A stretch of DNA of 29,433 nucleotides from a bacterium (GCA_030646555.1 JAUSKP010000054.1:1-29433), one strand, 5' to 3'; shown: positions 19,263-26,781, counted from the first letter of the stretch. Notes: generated by a model from the letters alone, not told the origin. Program-made: numbers and translations.

Positions 19263-19523
19263 ATGAAATTCAAAATTATCCGTGGCGACGGCGTAGATAC
19301 AGAGATCGTTAAGGAATTAGAAGAAGAGACGGTTCAAAAAGCCAAAGAAACCGCCGCTAAATATCTCACAGGAGATGGGCTGCCTTGCGCGGGCTCGATG
19401 GAAGATACCTACAGCCTGATACAGGCGGAAGGAAATGCGCAGATATTCAAATTCACCGCCCAGGAAATCTGGCAGACGCACAAGTTCCTCGAAGGTCTCA
19501 AATTGCTCAAGAAAAAAGAATAG
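19263..19523 (+). CDS. Hypothetical protein, 86 aa
   Basis: Very strong Shine-Dalgarno sequence GGGAGGAGGA before the ATG. Soluble, charged, largely helical (VKELEEETVQKAKETAAKYL ... AQEIWQTHKFLEGLKLLKKK) with a short GDGLPCAGSMEDTYSL turn in the middle. No family recognised. A single-gene unit with promoter 19199-19227 and terminator 19531-19560. Confidence 0.7.
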   Translation: MKFKIIRGDGVDTEIVKELEEETVQKAKETAAKYLTGDGLPCAGSMEDTYSLIQAEGNAQIFKFTAQEIWQTHKFLEGLKLLKKKE

Positions 19524-19530
19524 TAAACAA

Positions 19531-19560
19531 AAAAGCGGCCCGATAGCGGGTCGCTTTTAT
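19531..19560 (+). terminator. Terminator between convergent genes
   Basis: AAGCGGCCCG-ATAG-CGGGTCGCTT (one G-U pair) followed by TTATTTG; A-rich on the other side, so it may also serve the minus-strand gene ending at 19576. Confidence 0.85.
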
Positions 19561-19575
19561 TTGATTGACTCTTTA

Positions 19576-19899
19576 TTACTTATGCGGCCGGTACTGATGC
19601 AGTCCGCCGCCGTATGATACCCAGTCATCTTTTTCGTATAGCTTGTTTTCCGCTTTTTCTGCTTTTTCTTTTTCAGTTTTTAATTCTTCAAAATAATCAC
19701 GAGTCGCTAAAATAACTATCATTAAAAGAAGGACTCCGACCGCTAAAAGCTGCACGCTCATAGCGAGGCCTATCCAATATCCTTTAGTTAAAAACTCTGT
19801 AAAGCAAAAGATGCCGGCGACAATAATCAATATAGACACCAAGAAGCCGCTTCTCAGCAAGCTCAACTTTTTTCCCATTTTCTTTTCTTCTGTTTCCAT
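19576..19899 (-). CDS. Two-span membrane protein, 107 aa, hypothetical
   Basis: The start at 19899 (METEEKKMGKK...) is chosen because GGGAGGATAAGAG directly precedes it; the frame is open to 19932 but lacks a ribosome site there. Two membrane spans (FLVSILIIVAGIFCFTEFL and LAMSVQLLAVGVLLLMIVIL) are separated by a short loop. A charged helix follows (DYFEELKTEKEKAEKAENKL), and the tail is WVSYGGGLHQYRPHK. No family recognised. Promoter at 19931-19958. Confidence 0.7.
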   Translation of the reverse strand: METEEKKMGKKLSLLRSGFLVSILIIVAGIFCFTEFLTKGYWIGLAMSVQLLAVGVLLLMIVILATRDYFEELKTEKEKAEKAENKLYEKDDWVSYGGGLHQYRPHK

Positions 19900-19930
19900 T
19901 CTCTTATCCTCCCATCTCCCTGAATTTATC

Positions 19931-19958
19931 AATATAAAATTAACAACGTTCTATCCAA
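19931..19958 (-). promoter_or_regulatory. Promoter of the 107-aa membrane protein gene
   Basis: On the minus strand TTGGAT (19953-19958), 16 nt, TATATT (19931-19936). Confidence 0.6.
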
Positions 19959-20018
19959 AAACTAACACGGATTAATAAAAAATCAACCCCTCACCATAAG
20001 TCGTTGGTCGTTAGTTGT

Positions 20019-20048
20019 GTCCCTTCGGGACATCTCCCGTAGGGAGAT
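20019..20048. repeat. Tandem pair of hairpins
   Basis: GTCCC-TTC-GGGAC (20019-20031) directly followed by ATCTCCC-GTA-GGGAGAT (20032-20048), 15 nt from the 3' end of tRNA-Arg. Confidence 0.75.
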
Positions 20049-20063
20049 AAGTTTTTTTCGCAA

Positions 20064-20138
20064 TGGTGTCCTCGCAAGGAATCGGACCTTGATCCGCTCC
20101 TTAGAAGGGAGCTGTTCTATCCATTGAACTACGAGGAC
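20064..20138 (-). tRNA. tRNA-Arg (anticodon TCT)
   Basis: Acceptor GTCCTCG/CGAGGAC, D stem GTTC/GAAC, anticodon arm GCTCC-CTTCTAA-GGAGC, T arm CAAGG-TCCGATT-CCTTG (C instead of U at position 55), discriminator A, and an encoded CCA (20064-20066). Confidence 0.95.
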
Positions 20139-20250
20139 ATGAGTAATTTTCAATTCACAATTTACAATTTTCAAACGCCAGAAAATCAAGATTGCAATAA
20201 ATATATCTTAAATTAAAAACGTAAAATAATCAAAGCTTCTAGCTCATTGA

Positions 20251-20379
20251 CCCCGCACCTTTTAAGGATAATTCTCTAAAAATTGCGATAAATTTCTTGT
20301 ATTATATAAATAAAATTTTGTAATTAATTAATAGTAAAATTACAACCAAACAAAAACCTAATCCTTAAAAGGTGCGGGG
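20251..20379. mobile_element. Miniature inverted-repeat element with 19-bp ends
   Basis: CCCCGCACCTTTTAAGGAT (20251-20269) and its exact reverse complement (20361-20379) enclose ~91 nt of AT-rich DNA without a reading frame. Both sides are flanked by TTGA (20247-20250 and 20380-20383), a likely 4-bp target duplication. It occupies the gap between tRNA-Arg and tRNA-Pro. Confidence 0.8.
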
Positions 20380-20408
20380 TTGAAAATGATCACTAAATAG
20401 AATAAAAT
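20380..20408 (+). promoter_or_regulatory. Promoter of tRNA-Pro
   Basis: TTGAAA (20380-20385), 17 nt, TAAAAT (20403-20408). The -35 begins in the flanking TTGA of the miniature element, so insertion happened exactly at the promoter edge. Confidence 0.75.
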
Positions 20409-20427
20409 ACTTTTAGGTTTTAAAGAA

Positions 20428-20498
20428 CGGACTGTAGTATAACGGTAGTATACGTGTTTTGGGTACACGTGGCCTGGGTTCAATTCCCAGCAGTCCGA
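20428..20498 (+). tRNA. tRNA-Pro (anticodon TGG)
   Basis: Acceptor CGGACTG/CAGTCCG, anticodon arm CGTGT-TTTGGGT-ACACG, T arm CTGGG-TTCAATT-CCCAG, discriminator A. The bases after it are CTG, but a second copy of the 3' end with CCA lies 101 nt downstream. Confidence 0.95.
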
Positions 20499-20602
20499 CT
20501 GAACGTAGTGAAAGAGGACGATTGCCCGTCCGTAGCTTTCTTTGTCCGCCGAAGTCCCGCTTAGCGGGGCGAAGGAGGAAGCGAAGGAGGGCAGTCCGAC
20601 CA
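20490..20602. repeat. Duplicated tRNA-Pro 3' end around a 91-nt insert
   Basis: GCAGTCCGAC at 20490-20499 is repeated at 20591-20600, the second time followed by CA so that CCA is restored. The insert contains palindromic pieces (GTCCCGCTTAGCGGGGC) like those of the dispersed repeats. Confidence 0.85.
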
Positions 20603-20642
20603 ATTATATATTTTATCTCTTACTTTATTTTAAGACGGGGTA

Positions 20643-20670
20643 TTTACTTTTTTTATGAATATGTTAATAT
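20643..20670 (+). promoter_or_regulatory. Promoter of the 124-aa gene
   Basis: TTTACT (20643-20648), 16 nt, TAATAT (20665-20670). Confidence 0.65.
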
Positions 20671-20743
20671 ATCAACTCACTGTACATTAACATACAAAAT
20701 CCAGTTGCCTAGTTGAAGGAGCTGGAAATATAAAAGAGGTAAA

Positions 20744-21118
20744 ATGAACCAAAAAAATAAGAGGCCCATCGCTTACTTGGCCACACCGGAAAACGCAGCC
20801 GATACATCCTTAACGGATCTTATCGAAGCGGGCTTGTTCGACAAGGAAACCAACATGGTGCCGAAAATCGACTTCATAAGAGCGCCGAAAGTGTTCACCA
20901 CCGTAAATGGACTGGCGGACAAATTAAGGCAGTTTAAGGGAGTTGGCATTGTGATAGCGCGCGGACATTCCTTCACGGGCAAACAGCTTGAAACCGCGAT
21001 AAAAACCGGGATCGAGTTTGCCGTTGCTTATGAAGATGGCTATGGCGAATGGAAGGCGTCCTATATGGGATTAACTACGATGGCAAACCTGACCAAAAAA
21101 GAAGCAGCGGCCGCCTAA
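20744..21118 (+). CDS. Hypothetical protein, 124 aa
   Basis: No family recognised. AGAGGT precedes the ATG by 5 nt. Soluble alpha/beta sequence with alternating strands and helices (RPIAYLATPENAADTSLTDL, VFTTVNGLADKLRQFKGVGI, VIARGHSFTGKQLETAIKTG, IEFAVAYEDGYGEWKASYMG). The pattern could be a small Rossmann-like or sensor domain, but nothing diagnostic is seen. GC content is higher than in the housekeeping genes. It is followed at 21192 by a 59-aa gene, probably in the same transcript ending at 21456. Confidence 0.7.
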   Translation: MNQKNKRPIAYLATPENAADTSLTDLIEAGLFDKETNMVPKIDFIRAPKVFTTVNGLADKLRQFKGVGIVIARGHSFTGKQLETAIKTGIEFAVAYEDGYGEWKASYMGLTTMANLTKKEAAAA

Positions 21119-21191
21119 AAAGTCGCCAAAGGAGGGTTCTTTAACAAGAAGCGCTAGACGACATTGCTAAAAAACAGAAAAAGGAGAAAAC

Positions 21192-21371
21192 GTGAAAAAA
21201 CTGCATATATCCTTCAGAAAAACAAACAGGCCGGTTCAAAGAGCGACCGTTATTTCCACAACGGATTCCATGGATAAGGAGAGGATGACAAAAACTTCGC
21301 TCAGAATCCTGGGTGAAGTTGAGGGATCGGCAAACGGAAAAAGAGATCTGTGCCTGGTGTTGATAGACTAA
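21192..21371 (+). CDS. Small hypothetical protein, 59 aa, GTG start
   Basis: AAGGAGAAAAC precedes a GTG at 21192, the only start with a ribosome site. The product begins VKKLHISFRKTNRPVQRATV and ends RDLCLVLID. It is basic, with a possible beta-hairpin and no membrane segment. It lies 73 nt after the 124-aa gene, and a terminator follows 54 nt after its stop. No family recognised. Confidence 0.6.
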   Translation: MKKLHISFRKTNRPVQRATVISTTDSMDKERMTKTSLRILGEVEGSANGKRDLCLVLID

Positions 21372-21425
21372 GCGCCTCGAAACGAAATATGATCCGCAGA
21401 CAGACTAAGGAGGTCTGTAAAATCA

Positions 21426-21456
21426 AACCCCTCCGACTTAAGTCGGAGGGGTTTTT
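21426..21456. terminator. Bidirectional terminator
   Basis: A perfect palindrome with arms AACCCCTCCGACTT / AAGTCGGAGGGGTT and TTTTT on the plus strand. It serves 20744-21371 and possibly the convergent gene ending at 21500. Confidence 0.9.
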
Positions 21457-21499
21457 ACTTTTTTTACTTGCCCCGCGATCGCTTTGCGATTTTGCGGGA

Positions 21500-22114
21500 T
21501 TAATTTATGGCGCTATCAAACTCTTTAAGCTTCTGATTAAAAGAATCATTTATAGAATTTATTTCTTTGGCTTCTTTATTCATATTTTCTATCAAAACCT
21601 GCACATCTGAGCTGTCATATCTTATGTCTCCGGAAAATTTCAATTTTAATGTTTCTAAAAGAGAATAAAAATAATTATTATAATTTAATAAATGGTTAAT
21701 CATTGAAACTTCCTGAGATACCGCCTCTAAAGCTAGATTTCGCGCAACCACTGGCTTTATACCTTGAATAGCCTGCGCCATATTGGTAAGTTCAATAGAT
21801 AATTTCGAGGCCATATCTTTAACCTTTTGTATTTTTTCAATTTCTTGCTCAACTAACCCTAAAGCAGAAGAGAATCTGCCATTTTTATCTTCTTCTGAAA
21901 TTTTTGGCAAACTCTGCAATAAGGATATATTTAAATCCGAAACCAGTTCCGACGCTATAATAGCACTCCTGCCCCTTGCTTCAATAAAATTTTCCGGAAC
22001 AAAAGATTCTCCGCTACTAAAAAGCAAATAGCCAAGACCGCCCAAAACAGAAATTACTAATAAGGATAAGATCGTGTTTACTAAATTCTTAGTCCCTCTA
22101 TTCATATTGTTCAT
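21500..22114 (-). CDS. Membrane-anchored coiled-coil protein, 204 aa, hypothetical
   Basis: One N-terminal membrane span (LVNTILSLLVISVLGGLGYL) after a short basic start. About 160 mostly helical residues follow with heptad-like regions (LGLVEQEIEKIQKVKDMASK, VLIENMNKEAKEINSINDSF). It is probably anchored in the membrane with the helical part outside. No family recognised. No Shine-Dalgarno sequence; a second ATG at 22105 is equally possible. Its AT-rich composition matches the housekeeping genes rather than the small genes just upstream. Confidence 0.7.
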   Translation of the reverse strand: MNNMNRGTKNLVNTILSLLVISVLGGLGYLLFSSGESFVPENFIEARGRSAIIASELVSDLNISLLQSLPKISEEDKNGRFSSALGLVEQEIEKIQKVKDMASKLSIELTNMAQAIQGIKPVVARNLALEAVSQEVSMINHLLNYNNYFYSLLETLKLKFSGDIRYDSSDVQVLIENMNKEAKEINSINDSFNQKLKEFDSAIN

Positions 22115-22135
22115 AAAATGCAGTTGGCCAAATTA

Positions 22136-22164
22136 TTGAAATTAGTTATAAAACTTATTATAAT
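22136..22164 (+). promoter_or_regulatory. Promoter of tRNA-Gly
   Basis: TTGAAA (22136-22141), 17 nt, TATAAT (22159-22164); the tRNA starts 23 nt downstream. Confidence 0.85.
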
Positions 22165-22186
22165 AGAAAGGCTCAAATAATCAATT

Positions 22187-22257
22187 GCGGGTATCGTATA
22201 CTGGTATTACCTCAGCTTTCCAAGCTGATGAAGGGGGTTCGACTCCCCCTACTCGCT
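22187..22257 (+). tRNA. tRNA-Gly (anticodon TCC)
   Basis: Acceptor GCGGGTA/TACTCGC (one G-U), anticodon arm TCAGC-TTTCCAA-GCTGA, T arm GGGGG-TTCGACT-CCCCC, discriminator U. CCA is not encoded. Confidence 0.95.
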
Positions 22258-22452
22258 CAAAAAATGAAAACTCCTCTTTATGGGGAGTTTTCATTTTTTA
22301 ACCGGTAAGCCGGACGAATCTCATAAGCTCCGCAAAGATCAAGCGCAAAAATACAAAATTGTTATTTTTTAACTAAAAATGCAAAATCATCGGAAACTAA
22401 AGCGAAAACCCGGCTAGCCTGGTTGGTGAGACTCCCCCTACTCGCTCAAAAA
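22241..22452. repeat. Direct repeat of the tRNA-Gly 3' end (attachment-site-like)
   Basis: A 23-nt sequence starting GACTCCCCCTACTCGCTC occurs at 22241-22263, inside and just past tRNA-Gly, and again without mismatch at 22430-22452. The 166 nt between the copies hold the tRNA terminator and AT-rich DNA without a gene. This is the footprint expected of integration at a tRNA 3' end, or of a partial tRNA duplication. Confidence 0.85.
22260..22300 (+). terminator. Terminator of tRNA-Gly
   Basis: AAATGAAAACTCC / GGAGTTTTCATTT around an 8-nt loop, ending in TTTTTT. Confidence 0.9.
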
Positions 22453-22463
22453 TCAATATTCTT

Positions 22464-23159
22464 CTATTCTTTATCGGTAAACACCACTAGCCGCTTGGAA
22501 TAAGTTTTGGAAACTTTATCCCAAACTCCTTCGCAGGTAATGAGGTTAAGGTGTGGCTTCCCGTCGTTTGAACTAAACACATTTGAAGCGTCCATTTTCG
22601 GATTGTACCTTCGGCTTTCGCGCACCACAAAAGTAGTGATCACCCCTTTGTCATCTTCAACATATATTTTATCGCCTTTGCGCAACTTGTATAAATTATC
22701 AAACGCCGATCCTTTCCCGTCTTTCCATCCATAGTGTCCGGCAATAGCGGCGCTGCCATTATCCCCAGGTCGTGGTCCAAGATTGAACCATGCTACGTTA
22801 GCGCGTTCTTTTGGCACGTCCATCGCTCCGTCAGGCGTAAGACCGACATACTCAACGGAGGCATCGACATTTATACTTGGAATTTTGAGACGTGTCGGCA
22901 ACCCAACCTGACCGGTAGATGGGTCAGAATCCATTATTTTTTGAAAAGCAGCGACGTTTGCAGTGAGTGGCACTGAGCCACTTCGGCTTGAGCTTTGGGG
23001 GATAAAATAAAAAAAGAGCGAGGTAAAAAGAGTTAATCCTGAAAGGATAACTATTGATAATAGTGTTCGTTTTGATAAGATTTTTGATCGCATAAATTTT
23101 GTAAAAAGCTCATAACCACAAATACTGGACAAACTCTTGCCTGGCTCTTGCGCATCCAT
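22464..23159 (-). CDS. Sortase (LPXTG transpeptidase)
   Basis: 231 aa from the ATG at 23159 (a TTG at 23168 is also possible). One N-terminal membrane span (LLSIVILSGLTLFTSLFFYF), then a sortase beta-barrel. The catalytic His is in AIAGHYGWKD, the Cys in LNLITCEG, and the Arg in SKRLVVF. LPTRLKIPSINVDASVEYVG is the usual start of the barrel. The compact form resembles class E/F-type housekeeping sortases; the class is not certain. It is the last gene of an operon with two LPNTG proteins, 17 nt after the previous stop, so its substrates are most likely those two proteins. No Shine-Dalgarno sequence. Confidence 0.93.
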   Translation of the reverse strand: MDAQEPGKSLSSICGYELFTKFMRSKILSKRTLLSIVILSGLTLFTSLFFYFIPQSSSRSGSVPLTANVAAFQKIMDSDPSTGQVGLPTRLKIPSINVDASVEYVGLTPDGAMDVPKERANVAWFNLGPRPGDNGSAAIAGHYGWKDGKGSAFDNLYKLRKGDKIYVEDDKGVITTFVVRESRRYNPKMDASNVFSSNDGKPHLNLITCEGVWDKVSKTYSKRLVVFTDKE

Positions 23160-23176
23160 CTTTCTCAATGCTTAGA

Positions 23177-25321
23177 CTAAACTGTTTGTTTTCTTCGAAA
23201 AAAGTAAAGAAAGATCGAAACTGCAAAAATGCCAGCGGGTATGACGATATTCCATGGAATACTTTTCCCATCAGGAGCAACTCCTGTATTCGGTAATATT
23301 GGCACATCTGTAATAGTAGCTGCAATAGGAGCCACAACGACAGTTGCCGGCGACAGATCAATGGCAGATAAACCATTGGCGTAACCTATAGCCGTACCGA
23401 TATTTGTTGTTGTCTGTGTGAGATCGGTCTTACAAGTAAAAGTCCATATTTCATTGCTTTCAAGCAAGTTATTTTTATTAAGATCTCCCGGGTGTCCTAA
23501 GACACGTCCAGGCAGACCAGTGCATTTATTGTCGGTAATGCTAACATCGCTTAATGGCTCTGTGCCGGGATTGGTTACAGTGTATGTATAGGTAACTGCT
23601 CCGCCGCCGGCAGGAAGGATGAATGTATCAGGCTTTTTTACCACATGAATCAAGGGCGGCACTACCGACACACCGACAACAACAGTAGCGCTTGAAACAT
23701 CGGTTGCGCTAAAACCGGCGTTCCATCCGGTCGCGACAACGGTATTCGTGTGAGTTTTTGAAAGTGTTGTGGTGCAATGAAATATCCATGTTTCATTGAC
23801 ATCAAGTTTAGAATCGCCATTTGCGTCTCCGTAAAAAATAGTCACGGGCTTACAGCTATCATCGATCAACGCTATATCTGTTACCGGGACTATTCCAATA
23901 TTACTAAGAGTGTAAGTGTACATTACCGGACCGGAACCAGCCGGCAATGCCAAAGGACTGGGTATTTTCACTACATTAATTAGTGGGGGGACCCGAGGAA
24001 TGATGCTATATCCACTACTACTAGCTGACGCAGCCGCAGTAGTCACGGGCGCAATATCATTATTCGTAATCGTACAGGTTTTTGTTTCACCAAGAGCGAT
24101 TGTACCCGAACAACCAACTGAAAGAGTTTTATCATAGCCAGCATGTGCGCCTTCATCCACGCTGTATGCTCCAACCGAAGTCAAAACATTATTTACTCCA
24201 GGATCTTCGACGCCGGCAGCTATCGGTGTAGCGGTAGTTACGTCGGAAATTGTTGTGGTGAAATCAGAAGCAACTGACGCACCACCGTTATCATTAACAA
24301 CGGTTTTAATAACAATTAAGTGTGGCGCAATATCATTATTCGTAATTGTACAAGTTTTTGTTTCGCCAAGGGCGATTGTGCCCGAACAACCAACTGAAAG
24401 AGTTTTATCATAGCCAGCATGTGCGCCTTCATCCACGCTATATGCTCCGACTGAAGTCAAAACATTATCTACTCCTGGATCTGCAACGCCGGTAGCTGTC
24501 GGAACCGCAGTGGTCACACCAGCAATAGTTGTAGAGAAAGCAGAGGCATTGGAAGTACCGCCGTTGTCGTTGGTGACTGTTTTAATAACCTTGAGATATG
24601 TCGGCACAGTAATCGTATTTGCATCAAGTGTAACTGTTCCACCAAACGCCAAGGCTCTTCCTAATAGAGTAGAAAACTGACCGATTGTAATGCCAGCAGC
24701 ATCAATAATGTTTCCAATAAATGTAGAATTTGCGCCAATTGTTGTGGCTTCTACGGGGGCCCAAAATACTTTGTCAGCAGTAGCTCCATTTGTTAAAACA
24801 ATTGTAGTATTTGCTGCTGGTTTAAGAGCACCGGCTGCTTTAAAGATATAAACACCGGCACCACTAAGAGTAACTGTAGTACCTGTAGTAATAGTCATAG
24901 AAGTAGCACCTGCTCCGGAAGTAGAATAACAACCGGGAGTATAAACTCCAGTTAAATGACCGGCGACATTGTTTAAGGCAGCAGAAGCTCCTAGGTCAGT
25001 ACATGCCTGAACGTTTAAACCATCAACAACGTTGTTTAGAGCAGCAAGTTGATCCGCTCCCGCAGCTCCAGGACAGGCCCCAGCCGTACCATTATAAGTT
25101 GTAGGAACTGTATCGGGTCCGGTAGTATAGCAAGTATTTCCATTTATAATTGTTTGTGGCGGAGTATTAGCATTTGTAAAAGTACCCGAAACTATACCAA
25201 AAGTACTTAGCGATCCAAGAGATGGCGCAGTTGCCGCAAGCGTAGCGTTCGGCCCGACCAAAATAAGCACAAAAGCAACAGCTAATATGATTACAATCGA
25301 AACAAGTTTATATATTTTCAC
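23177..25321 (-). CDS. LPNTG-anchored surface protein with DUF3494 domain and repeats
   Basis: 714 aa. Order: signal peptide (~1-29); DUF3494 ice-binding-like beta-solenoid (~33-240; APSLGSLSTFGIVSGTFTNA ... TLDANTITVP); two 92-residue repeats (~243-426; VIKTVTNDNGG ... GYDKTLSVGCSGTIALGETK); two DUF11-like domains (PLINVVKIPSPLALPAGSGP and PLIHVVKKPDTFILPAGGGA); and a C-terminal sorting signal LPNTG, hydrophobic span, RRKQTV. Sortase would cleave between T and G. DUF3494 domains bind ice in some species, but many serve as adhesins; adhesion to a host or surface is the likelier role here. Only 3 nt separate it from the gene upstream. Confidence 0.92.
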   Translation of the reverse strand: MKIYKLVSIVIILAVAFVLILVGPNATLAATAPSLGSLSTFGIVSGTFTNANTPPQTIINGNTCYTTGPDTVPTTYNGTAGACPGAAGADQLAALNNVVDGLNVQACTDLGASAALNNVAGHLTGVYTPGCYSTSGAGATSMTITTGTTVTLSGAGVYIFKAAGALKPAANTTIVLTNGATADKVFWAPVEATTIGANSTFIGNIIDAAGITIGQFSTLLGRALAFGGTVTLDANTITVPTYLKVIKTVTNDNGGTSNASAFSTTIAGVTTAVPTATGVADPGVDNVLTSVGAYSVDEGAHAGYDKTLSVGCSGTIALGETKTCTITNNDIAPHLIVIKTVVNDNGGASVASDFTTTISDVTTATPIAAGVEDPGVNNVLTSVGAYSVDEGAHAGYDKTLSVGCSGTIALGETKTCTITNNDIAPVTTAAASASSSGYSIIPRVPPLINVVKIPSPLALPAGSGPVMYTYTLSNIGIVPVTDIALIDDSCKPVTIFYGDANGDSKLDVNETWIFHCTTTLSKTHTNTVVATGWNAGFSATDVSSATVVVGVSVVPPLIHVVKKPDTFILPAGGGAVTYTYTVTNPGTEPLSDVSITDNKCTGLPGRVLGHPGDLNKNNLLESNEIWTFTCKTDLTQTTTNIGTAIGYANGLSAIDLSPATVVVAPIAATITDVPILPNTGVAPDGKSIPWNIVIPAGIFAVSIFLYFFRRKQTV
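24050..24600. repeat. Tandem 276-nt coding repeat
   Basis: Two in-frame units of 276 nt (92 codons) within the 714-aa gene. About the last 140 nt of coding sense are nearly identical between units, while the first part has diverged, which suggests recent partial homogenisation. Confidence 0.8.
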
Positions 25322-25324
25322 GGA

Positions 25325-26443
25325 CTAAATTACCTGTTTCTTTCGAGCAAGATAGAAGAAAATCGAAATCGCAAAGATACCAGCTGGTATGACGATACTC
25401 CAAGGAATACTTTTTTCATCAGGACCAATTCCAGTATTTGGTAATGTTGGAACGGGTGTGGGTGTAGGGGTTACTATTGGCGCAACCACAGGAGTTGGTG
25501 TCGGAGTTGGGGTAACAACTGGAGTTGGAGCCACGGGGGTTGGTGTAGTTGTCGGTGTTACAACAGGGGTTGGTGTAGGACAGACCGTGGTACTGCAAGA
25601 TTGAGTAGATAAACCAGAACAAGAAGCTCCTCCATTAGCAGGAGCAGGATTAGTGCAAGTACGAGCTTGTGTTCCTGTTTGACCACAAGTCGTTACGCTA
25701 CAGGCATCCCAGTCACTCCAACCACCGTTAATTGGGGTTGGTGCAGCCGCGCAAGTCGCCTTGGTAATGGTGTTTGTATCTAATGTGACCGCGCCATTTC
25801 GCGCTAACACTCTACCCTCCACATTGGCGCCGGTGGTGAGCGTGGCGGACGTCAAAGCCAGAATATTTCCTTTGAAATTGGAGTTCGTTCCAAGTGTCGC
25901 AGAACTGCCGACCTGCCAAAAGACATTGCAAGCCTGAGCACCATTTGCGAGGACTATATTGCTAGCATGAGCCGTGATAAGCGTTGAAGCGGTCTTGAAA
26001 ATGAAGACTGCGTTGGGATCGCCAGTCGCATCCAGCGTCAGAGTTCCTGTTATCCCAAATGTACCGGCTGCGGAGTCGTAGACGCCAGCGGTTTTGGTTG
26101 TCCCGCCGAGTTCCGTAGGTACTGTAGAAACAGGTGTTTGTCCTGCGGCATTATTGTAGGCTGTGGTGAGAGCTACTTGAGCATTGGCTGCCGTCGTATT
26201 AGCCGCGTGTTGTGTTCCATTGAGCGTGCCTAGAGGAAACCCAGTGACTGCAGTGCCCGGACTTAAACCCAGATCTCCGTTAATCACACTGGGACCGGTG
26301 TTCGTTATCGTAGAACCGGCCAGAATAGCAAAATTATCCGCTGTGCCAAGATTTACCGAGGTCGCGGCTATAACTAACCCAGCTAGACCAAATGTAAAAG
26401 CAACGGCCAATGTAATTATTGAATTTTTATTGAATTTTTTCAT
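25325..26443 (-). CDS. LPNTG-anchored surface protein with DUF3494 and thrombospondin-like domains
   Basis: 372 aa. Signal peptide (~1-26); DUF3494 ice-binding-like domain (~30-232; VNLGTADNFAILAGSTITNT ... VTLDTNTITKATC). Then a thrombospondin type-1-like module with six Cys (GGWSDWDACSVTTCGQTGTQ ... STQSCSTTVC), a Thr/Pro linker of PTPTPV units that probably spans the cell envelope, and LPNTG with a hydrophobic span and ARKKQVI. The sorting region is nearly the same as in the next gene, so the two arose by duplication or domain exchange. First gene of the sortase operon. No Shine-Dalgarno sequence is seen before the ATG. Confidence 0.92.
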   Translation of the reverse strand: MKKFNKNSIITLAVAFTFGLAGLVIAATSVNLGTADNFAILAGSTITNTGPSVINGDLGLSPGTAVTGFPLGTLNGTQHAANTTAANAQVALTTAYNNAAGQTPVSTVPTELGGTTKTAGVYDSAAGTFGITGTLTLDATGDPNAVFIFKTASTLITAHASNIVLANGAQACNVFWQVGSSATLGTNSNFKGNILALTSATLTTGANVEGRVLARNGAVTLDTNTITKATCAAAPTPINGGWSDWDACSVTTCGQTGTQARTCTNPAPANGGASCSGLSTQSCSTTVCPTPTPVVTPTTTPTPVAPTPVVTPTPTPTPVVAPIVTPTPTPVPTLPNTGIGPDEKSIPWSIVIPAGIFAISIFFYLARKKQVI

Positions 26444-26781
26444 ATATTTTATTTATTATTTAGTTAATGATTTTTATTAGTAGCAAGTATGGTCGACAAC
26501 ATATTTTTTATAATGATTGATTATTTTTACAACTATGTTTATAGTTTACCCCCCCATGCAAAAAGCAAGGTCTTGTATAACTCCGCCTCATTCCGCACTC
26601 TTGAGGCATTTTAATAATATTCGACTTTGACAAGGACAACGTGAATTGTACGGGCGATAATTTGTTTTGAAAATTAAAATCGGATATAAAAACCTTTGTT
26701 TCTGATATATCATATAATAACTAGAGGGGGGCAAAAGAACATCATTTTTAAGAAACTAAAGCCCCACTTAATCGTTTTATT
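26444..26781. promoter_or_regulatory. Divergent regulatory region between the sortase operon and the sigma-factor operon
   Basis: 338 nt without a gene. Toward the sigma factor there is TATAAT (near 26713) beside the palindrome TGATATATCA, then GGGGC and GCCCC that could pair in the leader. Toward the sortase operon the minus strand has TATAAA near 26505-26515 and an inverted repeat AACTAT-GTTT-ATAGTT around 26532. A run of seven C is at about 26550. No confident -35 boxes, as might be expected if the ECF sigma factor itself reads one of them. Confidence 0.45.

Noticed and set aside
22241..22452. A complete integrated mobile element between the tRNA-Gly repeats
   Set aside because: Only 166 nt lie between the copies and contain a terminator but no gene, so at most a relic or empty footprint remains.
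23777..24137. Plus-strand open frames opposite the 714-aa surface protein
   Set aside because: Shadow frames of a repetitive Thr/Gly-rich gene; no start signals.
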